This document shows, piece after piece, positions 27,923 through 36,509 of a stretch of DNA of 45,985 bases. Origin of the DNA: a virus; IMG/VR virus record IMGVR_UViG_3300036858_000036, positions 1 through 45,985 of that record. One strand, written 5' to 3'. The notes beneath the pieces were generated by a model that saw only the letters and a list, made by a program, of their open reading frames with translations, was not told the DNA's origin and did no database searches. Every line of letters begins with the position of its first letter. Positions within the stretch are counted from its first letter, which is position 1. The position numbers were made by a program, and so were the translations under genes.

Positions 27923-29381
27923 GAAGGTGACGATCGCCGAAGAGCCCCTGAACGATCTGATAGCGGATGCCGCGGCCAGGGCGGACGCCCAGCGGGCGGA
28001 GAGGCGTCGGCAGGCTCGGCTGCAACCGCAGGGGCCGGTGCACCGCTATCAGCCGTACGGGACAGCCATCGAGGCGTTCAAGTTCAAGGGCCCGGAGCTG
28101 CTGTATGCCGGGCCGGCCGGCACGGGGAAATCGAAGTGCCTGCTGGAGAAGTTGCACGCCGTGGCGATGAAGTACCCGGGCATGCGGGGTCTGATTGTCA
28201 GAAAGACTCTGGCCAGCCTGGGTTCGACGGCGCTGGTGACGTACGAGGAGCATGTCGCGAAGGAGCATCTGGCGTCGGGTGAGGTGAAGTGGTTCGGCGG
28301 GTCGGCCAAGGAGGCGGCCTGCTACCGGTACAAGAATGGCTCCCGGATCGTGGTCGGCGGCATGGACAAGTCGATGAAGATCATGTCCTCGGAGTACGAC
28401 GTCGTGTACGTCCAGGAGTCGACGGAGCTCACGGAGACCGACTGGGAGGCTATCACCACCCGTCTGCGTAACGGCAAGATGCCGTATCAGCAGATCATCG
28501 CCGACGCGAACCCGGATGTGCCGACGCACTGGCTGAAGATCCGGTGCGACCTGAAGAAGACGCACCACATCCGGTCCCGGCACGAGGACAACCCGATCCT
28601 GTACCACCAGAACCCGGATGGGACGACCGGCGGACTCACCGAGGTGGGCGCTGCGTACATGGCGAAGCTGGACGCGCTGACCGGTGTCAGGTACATGCGG
28701 CTCCGCAAGGGTATCTGGTGTGCCGCCGAGGGTCTGGTATACGAGGAGTTTGATCCGGCGATCCACGTCCACAAGCGGATCGGCAGTCCCCCGGTGTCCT
28801 GGACCAGGTACATCACGGTCGACTTCGGTTACACCAATCCGATGGTGGTCCAGTTCTGGGCGGAGGACGAGGACGGCAACCTCTACCTGTATAAGGAGCT
28901 GTACTCCACGAAGACGACAGTCGACGAGATGGCGCCGAAGATCAAGGCCGCCATGGACCTGAAAAGGAACCCGCGCCCCCGGATGGTCATCTGCGACCAC
29001 GATGCGGAGGGGCGGGCTGTTCTGGAGCGCGAGCTCGGCATGTCGACCAAGGCGGCCAAGAAGTCCGTCGAGGACGGCATCCAGGCGGTGAAGAAGCGCT
29101 TCAGAGTCAACGAGGCCACCGGCAAGCCGGGGATCTTCCTGTGTCAGGACGCCCTGGTCGAGCGGGACAAAGAGCTGGCGGACAAGAAGAAGCCCACCTG
29201 CACCCTGGAGGAGATCGTCGGGTACATCTGGGACCGGGGCACGGTCATCGCCCAGAACCAGGGGAAGCCACCGAAGGAGATGCCGGTGAAGGCCGACGAC
29301 CACGGGATGGACGCCATGCGGTACATGATCGCCGAGAAGGACCTGAGGTCCCGTCCCCGCGTCCGTTCGATCACCTACTGA
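27912..29381 (+). CDS. terL: Terminase large subunit
   Basis: A 489-aa protein from ATG 27912 (GGAGGTGAT upstream). ATPase domain: LLYAGPAGTGKSKCLLE (Walker A, about residue 62) and YDVVYVQEST (Walker B). Nuclease domain: RYITVDFGYTNPMVVQFW, RMVICDHDAEGRAVLE and ADDHGMDAMRYMIAEK with the acidic metal ligands of the RNase H fold. It drives ATP-dependent packaging and cuts the concatemer. Confidence 0.95.
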   Translation: MASEKVTIAEEPLNDLIADAAARADAQRAERRRQARLQPQGPVHRYQPYGTAIEAFKFKGPELLYAGPAGTGKSKCLLEKLHAVAMKYPGMRGLIVRKTLASLGSTALVTYEEHVAKEHLASGEVKWFGGSAKEAACYRYKNGSRIVVGGMDKSMKIMSSEYDVVYVQESTELTETDWEAITTRLRNGKMPYQQIIADANPDVPTHWLKIRCDLKKTHHIRSRHEDNPILYHQNPDGTTGGLTEVGAAYMAKLDALTGVRYMRLRKGIWCAAEGLVYEEFDPAIHVHKRIGSPPVSWTRYITVDFGYTNPMVVQFWAEDEDGNLYLYKELYSTKTTVDEMAPKIKAAMDLKRNPRPRMVICDHDAEGRAVLERELGMSTKAAKKSVEDGIQAVKKRFRVNEATGKPGIFLCQDALVERDKELADKKKPTCTLEEIVGYIWDRGTVIAQNQGKPPKEMPVKADDHGMDAMRYMIAEKDLRSRPRVRSITY

Positions 29382-29382
29382 C

Positions 29383-29496
29383 ATGAGAGGCGTTGGCGTG
29401 CACGTGTGCGAGGGCTGCGGCTCGGTCTACACGACCCTGGGCGATTACCTCGACTGCGTCGAATCCCATGAGGAGGCACCCGATGAAGAAGCGTGA
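29383..29496 (+). CDS. 37-aa zinc-finger micropeptide
   Basis: ATG 29383 directly after the terL stop. VCEGCGSVY and later CVESHEE give C-x2-C...C-x4-H metal spacing. It overlaps the next gene by 14 bases. Confidence 0.45.
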   Translation: MRGVGVHVCEGCGSVYTTLGDYLDCVESHEEAPDEEA

Positions 29497-29764
29497 CCCC
29501 CTGCTCGACCCGCAGCCGGCGTGGAAGCGCAACCAGGCCGAACTGGTGGCCTGGTTGCGGAGATCACGAGATCGAAGGCAGCGGGCCCTCAAGAACCTCA
29601 AGACCGCAGGCCGCAGGGCCTTGACTCTTGCGATTTCTCTGGTAGGCGCTACCCTGGTCTCATACGGCGCCTGGATGATCTATGCCCCGGCGGGCTACCT
29701 TGTCGCCGGAGGACTGCTCTGGGTGATCCAATGGAACTACGGGGATGAAGGGAGTGACGGGTGA
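29483..29764 (+). CDS. Membrane protein, 93 aa
   Basis: ATG 29483 follows GAGGAGG. A basic N-terminal half (KRNQAELVAWLRRSRDRRQR) is followed by two hydrophobic stretches (LTLAISLVGATLVSYGAWMI; GYLVAGGLLWVIQW). Located between terminase and portal genes; function unknown. Stop overlaps the portal GTG. Confidence 0.6.
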   Translation: MKKRDPLLDPQPAWKRNQAELVAWLRRSRDRRQRALKNLKTAGRRALTLAISLVGATLVSYGAWMIYAPAGYLVAGGLLWVIQWNYGDEGSDG

Positions 29765-31155
29765 GCCGACTGGGCCGAGCGTTGAAGAACCGCACACCCG
29801 TCCCCATGGCTCCGAAGAACCCCGGCCGCACCGACTTCTTCAATATCGTCACCGGCCGTGGCGCCTCCACCGAGGAGAAGATGCGCCGGGGCATGGAGCA
29901 GTATGGCGAGGTTGGCACGCTGTACGGCATCGTGAGCAGGCTTTCGGAGTCCTGCGGCCTGGTCGACTGGCACCTGTACCGCAAGAACACCGACGGTCGG
30001 CGGGTTTTCCGCGAGGTGGAGACCCGGGCCGAGGTCGTCAGGCATGCCGCCATCGATCTGCTGGGGCAGCCGAACCCGCTGATGGACACCGTCGAATTCA
30101 TCGAGACGACCGTCCAGCACTACGACACCGCCGGCGAGTTCATCTGGGTGGTCGCCCACGGCTCGATCCGGGCGGCAGGCCCGCTTCAGGTGTGGCCAGT
30201 ACGCCCCGACCGTATGCGCATCGTGACATCCGACACGGAGGCCCTCACCGGCTATGTGTACGTGTCGCCGGACGGGGAGCGCGTTCCGCTGCTGAAGCAG
30301 GACGTGATCCACTTCAGGCGGCCGAACCCGCTGGACCCCTACCGTGGCCTTGGCCCGGTGCAGTCGCTGGGCGTCAAGCTCGACTCCAACCGGCTGGCCG
30401 CCGAGTACGCCCGGAACTTCTTCCACAACTCCGCCGAGCCGGGCGGGATCATCGAGATCGAGGACCGGCTCGACGACGACGAGTTCCGCGAGCTCGTCAC
30501 CCGCTGGCGGGAGCAGCACCAGGGTGTGGCCAACGCCCACCGCGTGGCCGTCCTGGAGCAGGGCAAGTGGGTCGAGCGCAAGTACTCGATGCGCGACATG
30601 CATTTCCCCGAGCTGGCCGAGCTTTCCCGTGAGGACATCCGAGAGGCGTTCGGCTATCCGAAGGGCATGACCGGCGCCACCGAGGACGTCAACAAGGCGG
30701 TCGCCGACGCAAACGAACGCATGTTCGGACGGTACCTGCTCAGGCCGCGCCTGCGTAAGGTCCAGTCGGCGCTGAACGCCCTGCTGAAGCTGTTCGGCAG
30801 TACCGCCACGAATCTGGAGTGGGATTTTGAGGACCCGGTTCCGGAGGACCGCGAGGCCGACTCGGCTGACCGGATCACGAAGGCGCAGGCCCTGAAGATC
30901 ATCGTCGAGGCCGGCGCAGACTGGGACGACGCCCTGGAGGTTGTCGGGCTACCCAGCATCCGGCAGGACGAGATGAAGCTCCAGATGGCCCGCGAGGCGC
31001 ACGAGTTCGCGATGAACCCGCCCCAGGCCGACCCGAACGCCGCAGGTCGGGAAGCCCCCGGCGGTGGTCGTAGGTCGCAGGACGGGGACGCCGGCCCTCG
31101 GCCGAACCAGGAACCCAAGAAGCCGAACCCGGCGAGGGAGGCGAACGAGAGATGA
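29761..31155 (+). CDS. Portal protein (HK97-like)
   Basis: A 464-aa protein from GTG 29761 (GTGA overlap). Typical HK97-type portal features: GLVDWHLYRK, LLGQPNPLMDTVEFIETTVQ (clip/wing region), VWPVRPDRMRIV, DVIHFRRPNPLDPYRGLGPV, and a C-terminal disordered Pro/Gly-rich tail. It forms the dodecameric ring at one capsid vertex, contacting terminase and connector proteins. Confidence 0.9.
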   Translation: MSRLGRALKNRTPVPMAPKNPGRTDFFNIVTGRGASTEEKMRRGMEQYGEVGTLYGIVSRLSESCGLVDWHLYRKNTDGRRVFREVETRAEVVRHAAIDLLGQPNPLMDTVEFIETTVQHYDTAGEFIWVVAHGSIRAAGPLQVWPVRPDRMRIVTSDTEALTGYVYVSPDGERVPLLKQDVIHFRRPNPLDPYRGLGPVQSLGVKLDSNRLAAEYARNFFHNSAEPGGIIEIEDRLDDDEFRELVTRWREQHQGVANAHRVAVLEQGKWVERKYSMRDMHFPELAELSREDIREAFGYPKGMTGATEDVNKAVADANERMFGRYLLRPRLRKVQSALNALLKLFGSTATNLEWDFEDPVPEDREADSADRITKAQALKIIVEAGADWDDALEVVGLPSIRQDEMKLQMAREAHEFAMNPPQADPNAAGREAPGGGRRSQDGDAGPRPNQEPKKPNPAREANER

Positions 31156-32183
31156 AGATCAAGGACTACTTCGACTGGGATGTGCTGAACCGCGAGTTCT
31201 CCACTGAGGAGCGCGAACGGCTGGCGGAGAAGGGCCACGCTATGTCGGACGGGTCCTACCCCATCGTGACCAGGGAAGATCTGGAGAACGCCATTCAGGC
31301 CATCGGTCGGTCCAAGAATCCGGATGCGACCAAGACCCATATCAAGAAGCGCGCTAAGGCTCTCGGCCTGGAGGAGTTGATTCCCGAGGAGTGGGGCGGC
31401 CCAGCCAACTGGACTCCTCGACGTCCCCAGGCTCGCGCCAGCAAGGACTGGTACCGGATTGAGAATAAGACGACCGGCCCGTCCGACATCTACATCTACG
31501 ACGAGATCGGCGGCTTCGGCGTGTCGGTCGGCGACTTCCTGGCCGAGGTCCGGAGCGTTAGCGGCCCGCTGAACCTGCACCTCAACAGCCCCGGCGGGGA
31601 CGTGTTCGACGGCGTGGCCGTCTACTCGGCCTTGAAGCGGCGCGAGGAGCCCACCACGGTGATCGTGGACGGCCTGGCTGCCTCGATCGCCTCGGTCATC
31701 GCCCTGGGCGCGGACAAGGTTGTCATGGCCCCCAAGTCCAAGATGATGATCCACGACGGCTGGACGGCTGCCGCTGGCAACGCCGGGGACTTCCGCAAGC
31801 TGGTCGACCTGCTCGACGAGACTTCAAACACTATCGCCTCGGTCTACAACGACAAGGCCGGCGGCGGTGTCGAGTTCTGGCGCGAGCGAATGCGGGCCGA
31901 GACCTGGTACAACGCCGAAGAGGCGCTGGCTGCCGGTCTGATCGACGAGGTCGAGGGGCAGGCCCGCAAGCGGGACGACTTCGATCTGTCGATGTTCAAC
32001 TACGCCGGGCGGGACAATGCTCCCGAGCCGGTCCTCAGGCCCCAGCAGCTCAAGGGCGAGCACGGCCCCGAGATGCTGGACCTCCCGGCGGGCGACCCCG
32101 TCACGCCGGAATCGAAGAAGGACGAGCCCGCCCCGTTCGCGTGGGACTTTGAAGCCTTCAAGAACGCTCTGAAGGGAGTGTAA
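31152..32183 (+). CDS. Head maturation protease (ClpP-like)
   Basis: A 343-aa protein overlapping the portal stop (ATGA). Residues ~30-80 form the small N-terminal module common in actinophage proteases (GSYPIVTREDLENAIQAIGR then a helical KAL-containing part). The ClpP-fold core follows with NSPGGDVFDGVAVYSAL, DGLAASIASVIALGAD (catalytic Ser) and MMIHDGW (catalytic His). It cleaves capsid scaffold segments during prohead maturation. Confidence 0.9.
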   Translation: MKIKDYFDWDVLNREFSTEERERLAEKGHAMSDGSYPIVTREDLENAIQAIGRSKNPDATKTHIKKRAKALGLEELIPEEWGGPANWTPRRPQARASKDWYRIENKTTGPSDIYIYDEIGGFGVSVGDFLAEVRSVSGPLNLHLNSPGGDVFDGVAVYSALKRREEPTTVIVDGLAASIASVIALGADKVVMAPKSKMMIHDGWTAAAGNAGDFRKLVDLLDETSNTIASVYNDKAGGGVEFWRERMRAETWYNAEEALAAGLIDEVEGQARKRDDFDLSMFNYAGRDNAPEPVLRPQQLKGEHGPEMLDLPAGDPVTPESKKDEPAPFAWDFEAFKNALKGV

Positions 32184-33535
32184 TGCCGAAGATCGCAATC
32201 CCCGAGTCGCAGAGCGAGCTGGAAGAGCTGCTTGCGGACGGGTCGAAGGTCCAGAACCTCATGCAGGAGGGTCAGTTCTCGGACGTCGTCAAGGCGTACG
32301 CGAAGGCCGTCCACGCGAAGGATGTGGAACTCAAGCGCCAGGTCGAGCAGGAGACGCAGCGCGTCCTCGCCGAGTACCTGCGCGAGAACGAGAACGTCAA
32401 GGGTCTGGAGCTGATGAAGGAGGGCGGTGTCGACGCGGTCACCACGTCTGCTCGCGCCCACTTCCAGCCCAAGGCTCTCGGCGCCAAGTACAGCGCCAAG
32501 GAGTATGGCGAGACTCTCGCTCAGTTCCTGATCGACATCTCCCCGAAGGCGTTCATGACGGCCGAGCTGGCCGCCAAGCGCGAGACCCTGAAGAACGCTG
32601 CCGCGAGCTCCGGTGAGCCTGCGTCCGGCGGCTTCCTGGTTCCCGAGGCGTTCCGGGCCGAGCTGCTCAGCCTGTCGCTCGAAGCATCCGTCGTGCGTCC
32701 GCGCGCCCGGATCGTCCCCATGGACACCTCGCGGGTGATCTACCCGTACATCGACGACACCAGCCACGCCACGAACGTCTTCGGCGGCGTGCAGGGTTAC
32801 TGGACCCCCGAGTCCGGTTCCATGACCGACGTCGCGGCCACCTTCGGGCGCCTCGCGCTGGAAGCCTGGAAGCTGACGGCGTTCGCGAACGTCCCGAACG
32901 AGCTGATCTCCGACTCGGCGGTCTCCTTCGAGGCGTTCATCCGGAGCACGTTCCCGCAGGCCCTGGCCTACTTCGCCGACGTCGCGTTCCTCAGCGGCTC
33001 CGGCGCCGGCCAGCCCCTGGGCATCAACACCGCGGCCAACGCTGCGCGCGTGTCGGTACCCAAGGAGACCGGCCAGGCTGCGGACACCATCGTCTGGCAG
33101 AACATCGTCAAGATGTACGCCCGCATGCTGCCGCAGAGCCTGGGCAGCGCGGTGTGGGTCGTCTCCCCGGACACCTTCCCCGAGCTGGCCACCATGGCCC
33201 TCTCGGTCGGTACCGGTGGTGGCCCTGTCTGGCTGAACAACGGTGTGGGCGGCCCCCCGGCGACCATCCTCGGCCGTCCGGTGGTCATCTCGGAGAAGGT
33301 GGAGAACCTGGGCGACCAGGGCGACATCAACTTCATCGACTTCAACTACTACCTGGTGGGCGACCGCCAGGCCATGACCGTCGCGTCCTCGGAGCACTTC
33401 CGCTTCCAGAATGGCGAGACGAGCTTCAAGTTCGTCGAGCGTCTCGACGGTCGTCCGTGGCTCCAGAGCGCGCTCACCCCGCGCAACGGCGGCGACACCC
33501 TGAGCCCCTTCGTCACCCTCGACGCGCGGGCCTGA
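32183..33535 (+). CDS. Major capsid protein (HK97 fold)
   Basis: A 450-aa protein, ATG overlapping the protease stop. The first ~130 residues form a helical, charged scaffold-like delta domain (LKRQVEQETQRVLAEYLREN). The HK97-fold core includes GGFLVPEAFRAELLSL, the E-loop/spine region, ANVPNELISDSAVSFEAFIR, FLSGSGAGQPLGI, WVVSPDTFPELATM and GRPVVISEKVENLGDQGDI. The scaffold segment would be removed by the adjacent protease. Confidence 0.95.
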   Translation: MPKIAIPESQSELEELLADGSKVQNLMQEGQFSDVVKAYAKAVHAKDVELKRQVEQETQRVLAEYLRENENVKGLELMKEGGVDAVTTSARAHFQPKALGAKYSAKEYGETLAQFLIDISPKAFMTAELAAKRETLKNAAASSGEPASGGFLVPEAFRAELLSLSLEASVVRPRARIVPMDTSRVIYPYIDDTSHATNVFGGVQGYWTPESGSMTDVAATFGRLALEAWKLTAFANVPNELISDSAVSFEAFIRSTFPQALAYFADVAFLSGSGAGQPLGINTAANAARVSVPKETGQAADTIVWQNIVKMYARMLPQSLGSAVWVVSPDTFPELATMALSVGTGGGPVWLNNGVGGPPATILGRPVVISEKVENLGDQGDINFIDFNYYLVGDRQAMTVASSEHFRFQNGETSFKFVERLDGRPWLQSALTPRNGGDTLSPFVTLDARA

Positions 33536-33542
33536 TCCTCAC

Positions 33543-33606
33543 CCGGGGGGAGGGCAATGAACCCCCCTCCCCCCGGTCAACCCCCGGGGCAATGAAACCC
33601 CCCGGG
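33543..33606 (+). terminator. Tandem GC-rich hairpins after the capsid gene
   Basis: CCGGGGGGAGGG (33543-33554) pairs with CCCTCCCCCCGG (33565-33576); a second stem pairs CCCGGGG (33583-33589) with CCCCGGG (33600-33606). Both loops contain CAATGAA. Probably attenuates transcription or protects the capsid mRNA 3' end. Confidence 0.75.
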
Positions 33607-33622
33607 AGAACAGGAGAGAGAA

Positions 33623-34102
33623 ATGGCGGCAGTAGGGGACGGCCTCGGTCGTGTCTTCAACGTCATCAAGACGGCCTCCGGGCTCGACATCCCCCTGACC
33701 AAGGCGGCTGCGGTCACCTTCGTCTTCGGGGACGCCGGCACTGGTGCGGCCATCGCCACCGTCACCCAGACCGACTCCACCGGGGTCAACTCTGAGGCTG
33801 ACCTGAACATCTTCACCGTGTCCGGCGTCGTCGGCTCCAACGGTGAGTCCCGCGCCTACGTGGGCCCGGACGTCGGCGGTACGTGGCTGGAGGACGGCGC
33901 GGCCGTTTTCACCGACAACACGTTCGACCTGTCGGACGAGACCACCAACGACACCGGTGTCTTCACGGTGCGCGCCGAGCAGCTCTCGGACGGTTACGAC
34001 CGCGTGCAGGTGACTGTCGACACCGGCCTCTGCTTCGCGATCATCCACGACCTGGCGGTTCAGCGGAAGCCCGGAAACCTCCAGTCCAGCCTGACGGTCT
34101 GA
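33623..34102 (+). CDS. Head structural/decoration protein candidate, 159 aa
   Basis: ATG 33623 follows AGGAGAGAG. Beta-rich, Gly/Thr-rich protein (TFVFGDAGTGAAIATVTQTD; LSDGYDRVQVTVDTG). Its position directly after the capsid gene suggests a head decoration or minor head protein; no family motif is clear. Confidence 0.55.
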   Translation: MAAVGDGLGRVFNVIKTASGLDIPLTKAAAVTFVFGDAGTGAAIATVTQTDSTGVNSEADLNIFTVSGVVGSNGESRAYVGPDVGGTWLEDGAAVFTDNTFDLSDETTNDTGVFTVRAEQLSDGYDRVQVTVDTGLCFAIIHDLAVQRKPGNLQSSLTV

Positions 34103-34117
34103 GGGGAGTGACCTGAC

Positions 34118-34591
34118 ATGAGCGTCATCATCAACGGCACTGAACTCCGCGACATCTCGCTGGGCCGGTACGTTCAGGGCAAGACCTCGGTCATCGCGGC
34201 TGGCGGTGGCACCCACCAGGTGTTCACCGTCGCGGGCGGCGAGGTTCTGGTCACCGCCCTCTGGGGCAAGGTTACGGAGGCCATTGCGCTGGACACGTCC
34301 ACCGTGGCCCTCCAGCTCGACCCGACCACCGGTACCACGGTGGAGTGGGTGGCGGCAACCGACCTCGGCACCACCGACTCGGCTGTCGGCGACCTGATCG
34401 GCGTCGTGGACGAGTCGACGACCACGCCGGACTTCCGTATCAACGGTCGCCCGCTGACCAACATCCTCGCCACGACCGGCGAGATCGAGGCCGTGGTTGC
34501 GAACGTGACCGGCACCGAGGACGGCACCATCACGTGGTACTGCACGTACGTACCGCTCACGCCCGGCGCGACCGTGGTCGCCTCGGCCTGA
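34118..34591 (+). CDS. Head structural/decoration protein candidate, 157 aa
   Basis: ATG 34118 follows GGGGAG. Beta-rich with repeated Thr/Gly/Val (TVAGGEVLVTALWGKVTEAI; TGTTVEWVAATDLGTTDS). Likely head surface or vertex protein by position and composition. Confidence 0.55.
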   Translation: MSVIINGTELRDISLGRYVQGKTSVIAAGGGTHQVFTVAGGEVLVTALWGKVTEAIALDTSTVALQLDPTTGTTVEWVAATDLGTTDSAVGDLIGVVDESTTTPDFRINGRPLTNILATTGEIEAVVANVTGTEDGTITWYCTYVPLTPGATVVASA

Positions 34592-34602
34592 TCCGGCAAA
34601 CT

Positions 34603-34634
34603 GGGGCCGCTCGTCCAGTCCGGGCGGCGGCCCC
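34603..34634 (+). terminator. Hairpin between head genes
   Basis: GGGGCCGC (34603-34610) pairs with GCGGCCCC (34627-34634), followed by TTGTC, 12 bases after the stop of the preceding gene. Confidence 0.7.
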
Positions 34635-34654
34635 TTGTCACGGGGAGGTGACTT

Positions 34655-34789
34655 GTGGCCGGATCCATCGCGGTGACCACGTCGGACAAGGGTTCGAATG
34701 TCACCCTGTACAGCGCCGCATGGGCCAGCGACGCAGCCGGCGCGGTGAGCGGGACGGTGACGGCGACGCTGATGGAGGCTGATCGATGA
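34655..34789 (+). CDS. 44-aa beta-rich protein, maybe truncated
   Basis: GTG 34655 follows GGGGAGGTG. VAGSIAVTTSDKGSNVTLYS and TVTATLMEADR look like the first strands of a larger structural domain, so this may be a shortened relative of the neighbouring head proteins. Confidence 0.5.
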   Translation: MAGSIAVTTSDKGSNVTLYSAAWASDAAGAVSGTVTATLMEADR

Positions 34790-34869
34790 ATATGGACGAC
34801 ATAAAGCGTACTTCGTACACTGGTTACGCAGAGTTGCGTAGCTCCTTGAGCCTTGGGGGGCAGGGGTGA
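34786..34869 (+). CDS. Possible 27-aa peptide
   Basis: ATG 34786 overlaps the previous stop by ATGA, and its stop overlaps the next GTG by GTGA. MNMDDIKRTSYTGYAELRSS is the start. The overlaps suggest a translational-coupling peptide; the ribosome site is poor. Confidence 0.35.
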   Translation: MNMDDIKRTSYTGYAELRSSLSLGGQG

Positions 34870-35090
34870 ACGAGGAGCGCATCTTGGACAAGCTCGATGG
34901 GCTGGACGCCAAGACGACGAACATCCTGGTCGAGGTCGCGCGCGTTCAAGAACAGATCAAGGATGTCCCCGACCTGAAGAGCCGGGTGAACGCCTTGGAG
35001 AAGTGGAAGTGGACCGCGATGGGCGCCATCGGAGCGTCCGGCGGGTCTCTTGCGCTGTCGCTGTACGGAGTCCTGAAGGGGGTCCAGTGA
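34866..35090 (+). CDS. Coiled-coil membrane protein (XhlA-like), 74 aa
   Basis: GTG 34866. A helical coiled-coil (ILDKLDGLDAKTTNILVEVA through VNALEKWK) is followed by one C-terminal membrane span (WTAMGAIGASGGSLALSLYG). This layout resembles XhlA-type proteins that help holins, but it is in the head operon, so the role is uncertain. Confidence 0.55.
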   Translation: MNEERILDKLDGLDAKTTNILVEVARVQEQIKDVPDLKSRVNALEKWKWTAMGAIGASGGSLALSLYGVLKGVQ

Positions 35091-35290
35091 TGGCGTGGGA
35101 ACAGCTTCAGGCCATGATCCAGGAGGCCCGTGACATCGAGGCCGAGGATCGGTCGACAGCGCCCACCTCGTGCCCCAACGACTACACCGCACTCCGGGAG
35201 GGACCGAATGGCAAGCTGTACTGCCCTTGGGACGGCCTGGTGTGGCCGGACGACGCGGGCGCCTGGGGCGAGTTCCCCGGAAGCTACTGA
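35090..35290 (+). CDS. Hypothetical protein, 66 aa
   Basis: ATG 35090 shares TGATG with the previous stop. MAWEQLQAMIQEARDIEAED is helical, then CPNDYTALREGPNGKLYCPW, a C...C zinc-like pair with an acidic end. Confidence 0.65.
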   Translation: MAWEQLQAMIQEARDIEAEDRSTAPTSCPNDYTALREGPNGKLYCPWDGLVWPDDAGAWGEFPGSY

Positions 35291-35432
35291 CCCTCGCTGC
35301 CCGAACTGCGGACGCACGTTCGAATCATGTACCTGTCGGGGCTGACCAGCTACACTGAAGGCCAACAACCGAATATCCCCCAGATTCCGAGGGTTCGATC
35401 CCCTCAGTATCATGAAAGCAAGGTACAGGTAG
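35291..35432 (+). other. Intergenic stretch with T-arm-like hairpin
   Basis: No gene is seen in these 142 bases. GAGGG, loop TTCGATC and CCCTC at 35389-35405 make a perfect tRNA-type T-arm followed by AGTATCATG. No matching acceptor or anticodon arm was found upstream. A Cys-rich open frame (ends 35345) has no plausible start. Confidence 0.4.
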
Positions 35433-36509
35433 ATGGGTCGCGTGTTCTACTGCACGCGTGAGAGCGTTCAGGACGCCTTCGATGTAAGGGAGGCGGCCCA
35501 TCGCTCCGCGCAGATTGACGACGCCATAGCGAGCGCGTCGGACGACATCGACGGCTGGCTCAACCGGCACAAGCACGGCCTCGCGCCGCGCATCGCGACC
35601 CGCTACTTCCCCTGGCCGACCCGGGACTACTCCCCCGCCTGGAAGCTGTGGCTGGACGAGAACGAGCTCGTCAGCGTGACCACTCTCACCGCCGGCGGCA
35701 CGGTCATCGCCTCCAGTGACTACTTCCTGGAGCCCGTCAACTCCGGACCCCCGTACACCCACATCGAGATCGACCTGGACAGCTCCGCCTCGTTCAGCAA
35801 CTCCGGCACCTCTCAGCGAGCCATCGAGATCGTCGGCGTGTGGGGGATCAGCAACGATCAGCTCGCGGCCGGGGCTCTGGAGAGCGCTGTCGCCAGCACC
35901 ACAACCACAACTGTGGATGTGACTCGTGGGGATCTGGTCGGCGTTGGGCATGTGCTGGAGGTCGACTCCGAGAAGATGCTGGTCACCGGCAAGACGACTC
36001 TAGACACCACCCAGAACCTGGCCAGCGGCATGAACGCCCTGAGCAGTGATCGCACGGTCGACGTCTCGGACGGCACGCTCTTCTTCGTGGGTGAGCAGAT
36101 CCTGATCGACTCGGAGCGGATGCGGATCGTCGACATCGTCGGCAACAACCTCACCGTGATCCGCGCGTACGACGGAAGCGTTCTGGCCGCTCACTCCAGC
36201 TCGGCCGACGTGCACGCGTATCGCCGTCTGACGGTCGAACGCGGCGCCCTGGGCACCACGGCTGCCACCCACCTCGACGCGGCCTCTGTGACCGTCTGGA
36301 GGGTTCCGGATCTTGTCGCCCAGCTCTGCAAGGCGACCGCCATCTCGAACCTGGAGCAGGAGTTCTCGGCGTACGGCGCCCGGGTTTACTCCGACGAGGC
36401 CGAGCGCGACTCCTCCGGCACCGAGGTGGTGGCCGGCCGTGGCCTGACCGACCTGCGCAAGTCCTGCGCCCGTCGGTACAAGCGGAAGTTCCGGAAGGCG
36501 GCGATCTGA
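35433..36509 (+). CDS. Head-to-tail connector/adaptor protein, 358 aa
   Basis: ATG 35433 (AGGTACAGGTAG upstream). The N-terminal helical part (VQDAFDVREAAHRSAQIDDA; DIDGWLNRHK) is typical of neck adaptors. The centre holds two similar beta modules: VGHVLEVDSEKMLVTG and VGEQILIDSERMRIVD, followed by VERGALGTTAATH. A basic C-terminal helix (RKSCARRYKRKFRKAAI) ends it. Probably joins portal to tail; longer than simple adaptors because of the inserted modules. Confidence 0.7.
   Translation: MGRVFYCTRESVQDAFDVREAAHRSAQIDDAIASASDDIDGWLNRHKHGLAPRIATRYFPWPTRDYSPAWKLWLDENELVSVTTLTAGGTVIASSDYFLEPVNSGPPYTHIEIDLDSSASFSNSGTSQRAIEIVGVWGISNDQLAAGALESAVASTTTTTVDVTRGDLVGVGHVLEVDSEKMLVTGKTTLDTTQNLASGMNALSSDRTVDVSDGTLFFVGEQILIDSERMRIVDIVGNNLTVIRAYDGSVLAAHSSSADVHAYRRLTVERGALGTTAATHLDAASVTVWRVPDLVAQLCKATAISNLEQEFSAYGARVYSDEAERDSSGTEVVAGRGLTDLRKSCARRYKRKFRKAAI

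Noticed and set aside
34345-34782. Plus-strand frame rich in Arg over head genes
   Set aside because: Overlaps two better supported structural genes and has shadow-type composition.
35291-35345. Cys-rich reading frame DPRCPNCGRTFESCTC downstream of the 35090 gene
   Set aside because: It would be a nice zinc ribbon, but no start codon with a ribosome site is available without long overlap; a frameshift from the 35090 gene is possible but no slippery site was seen.
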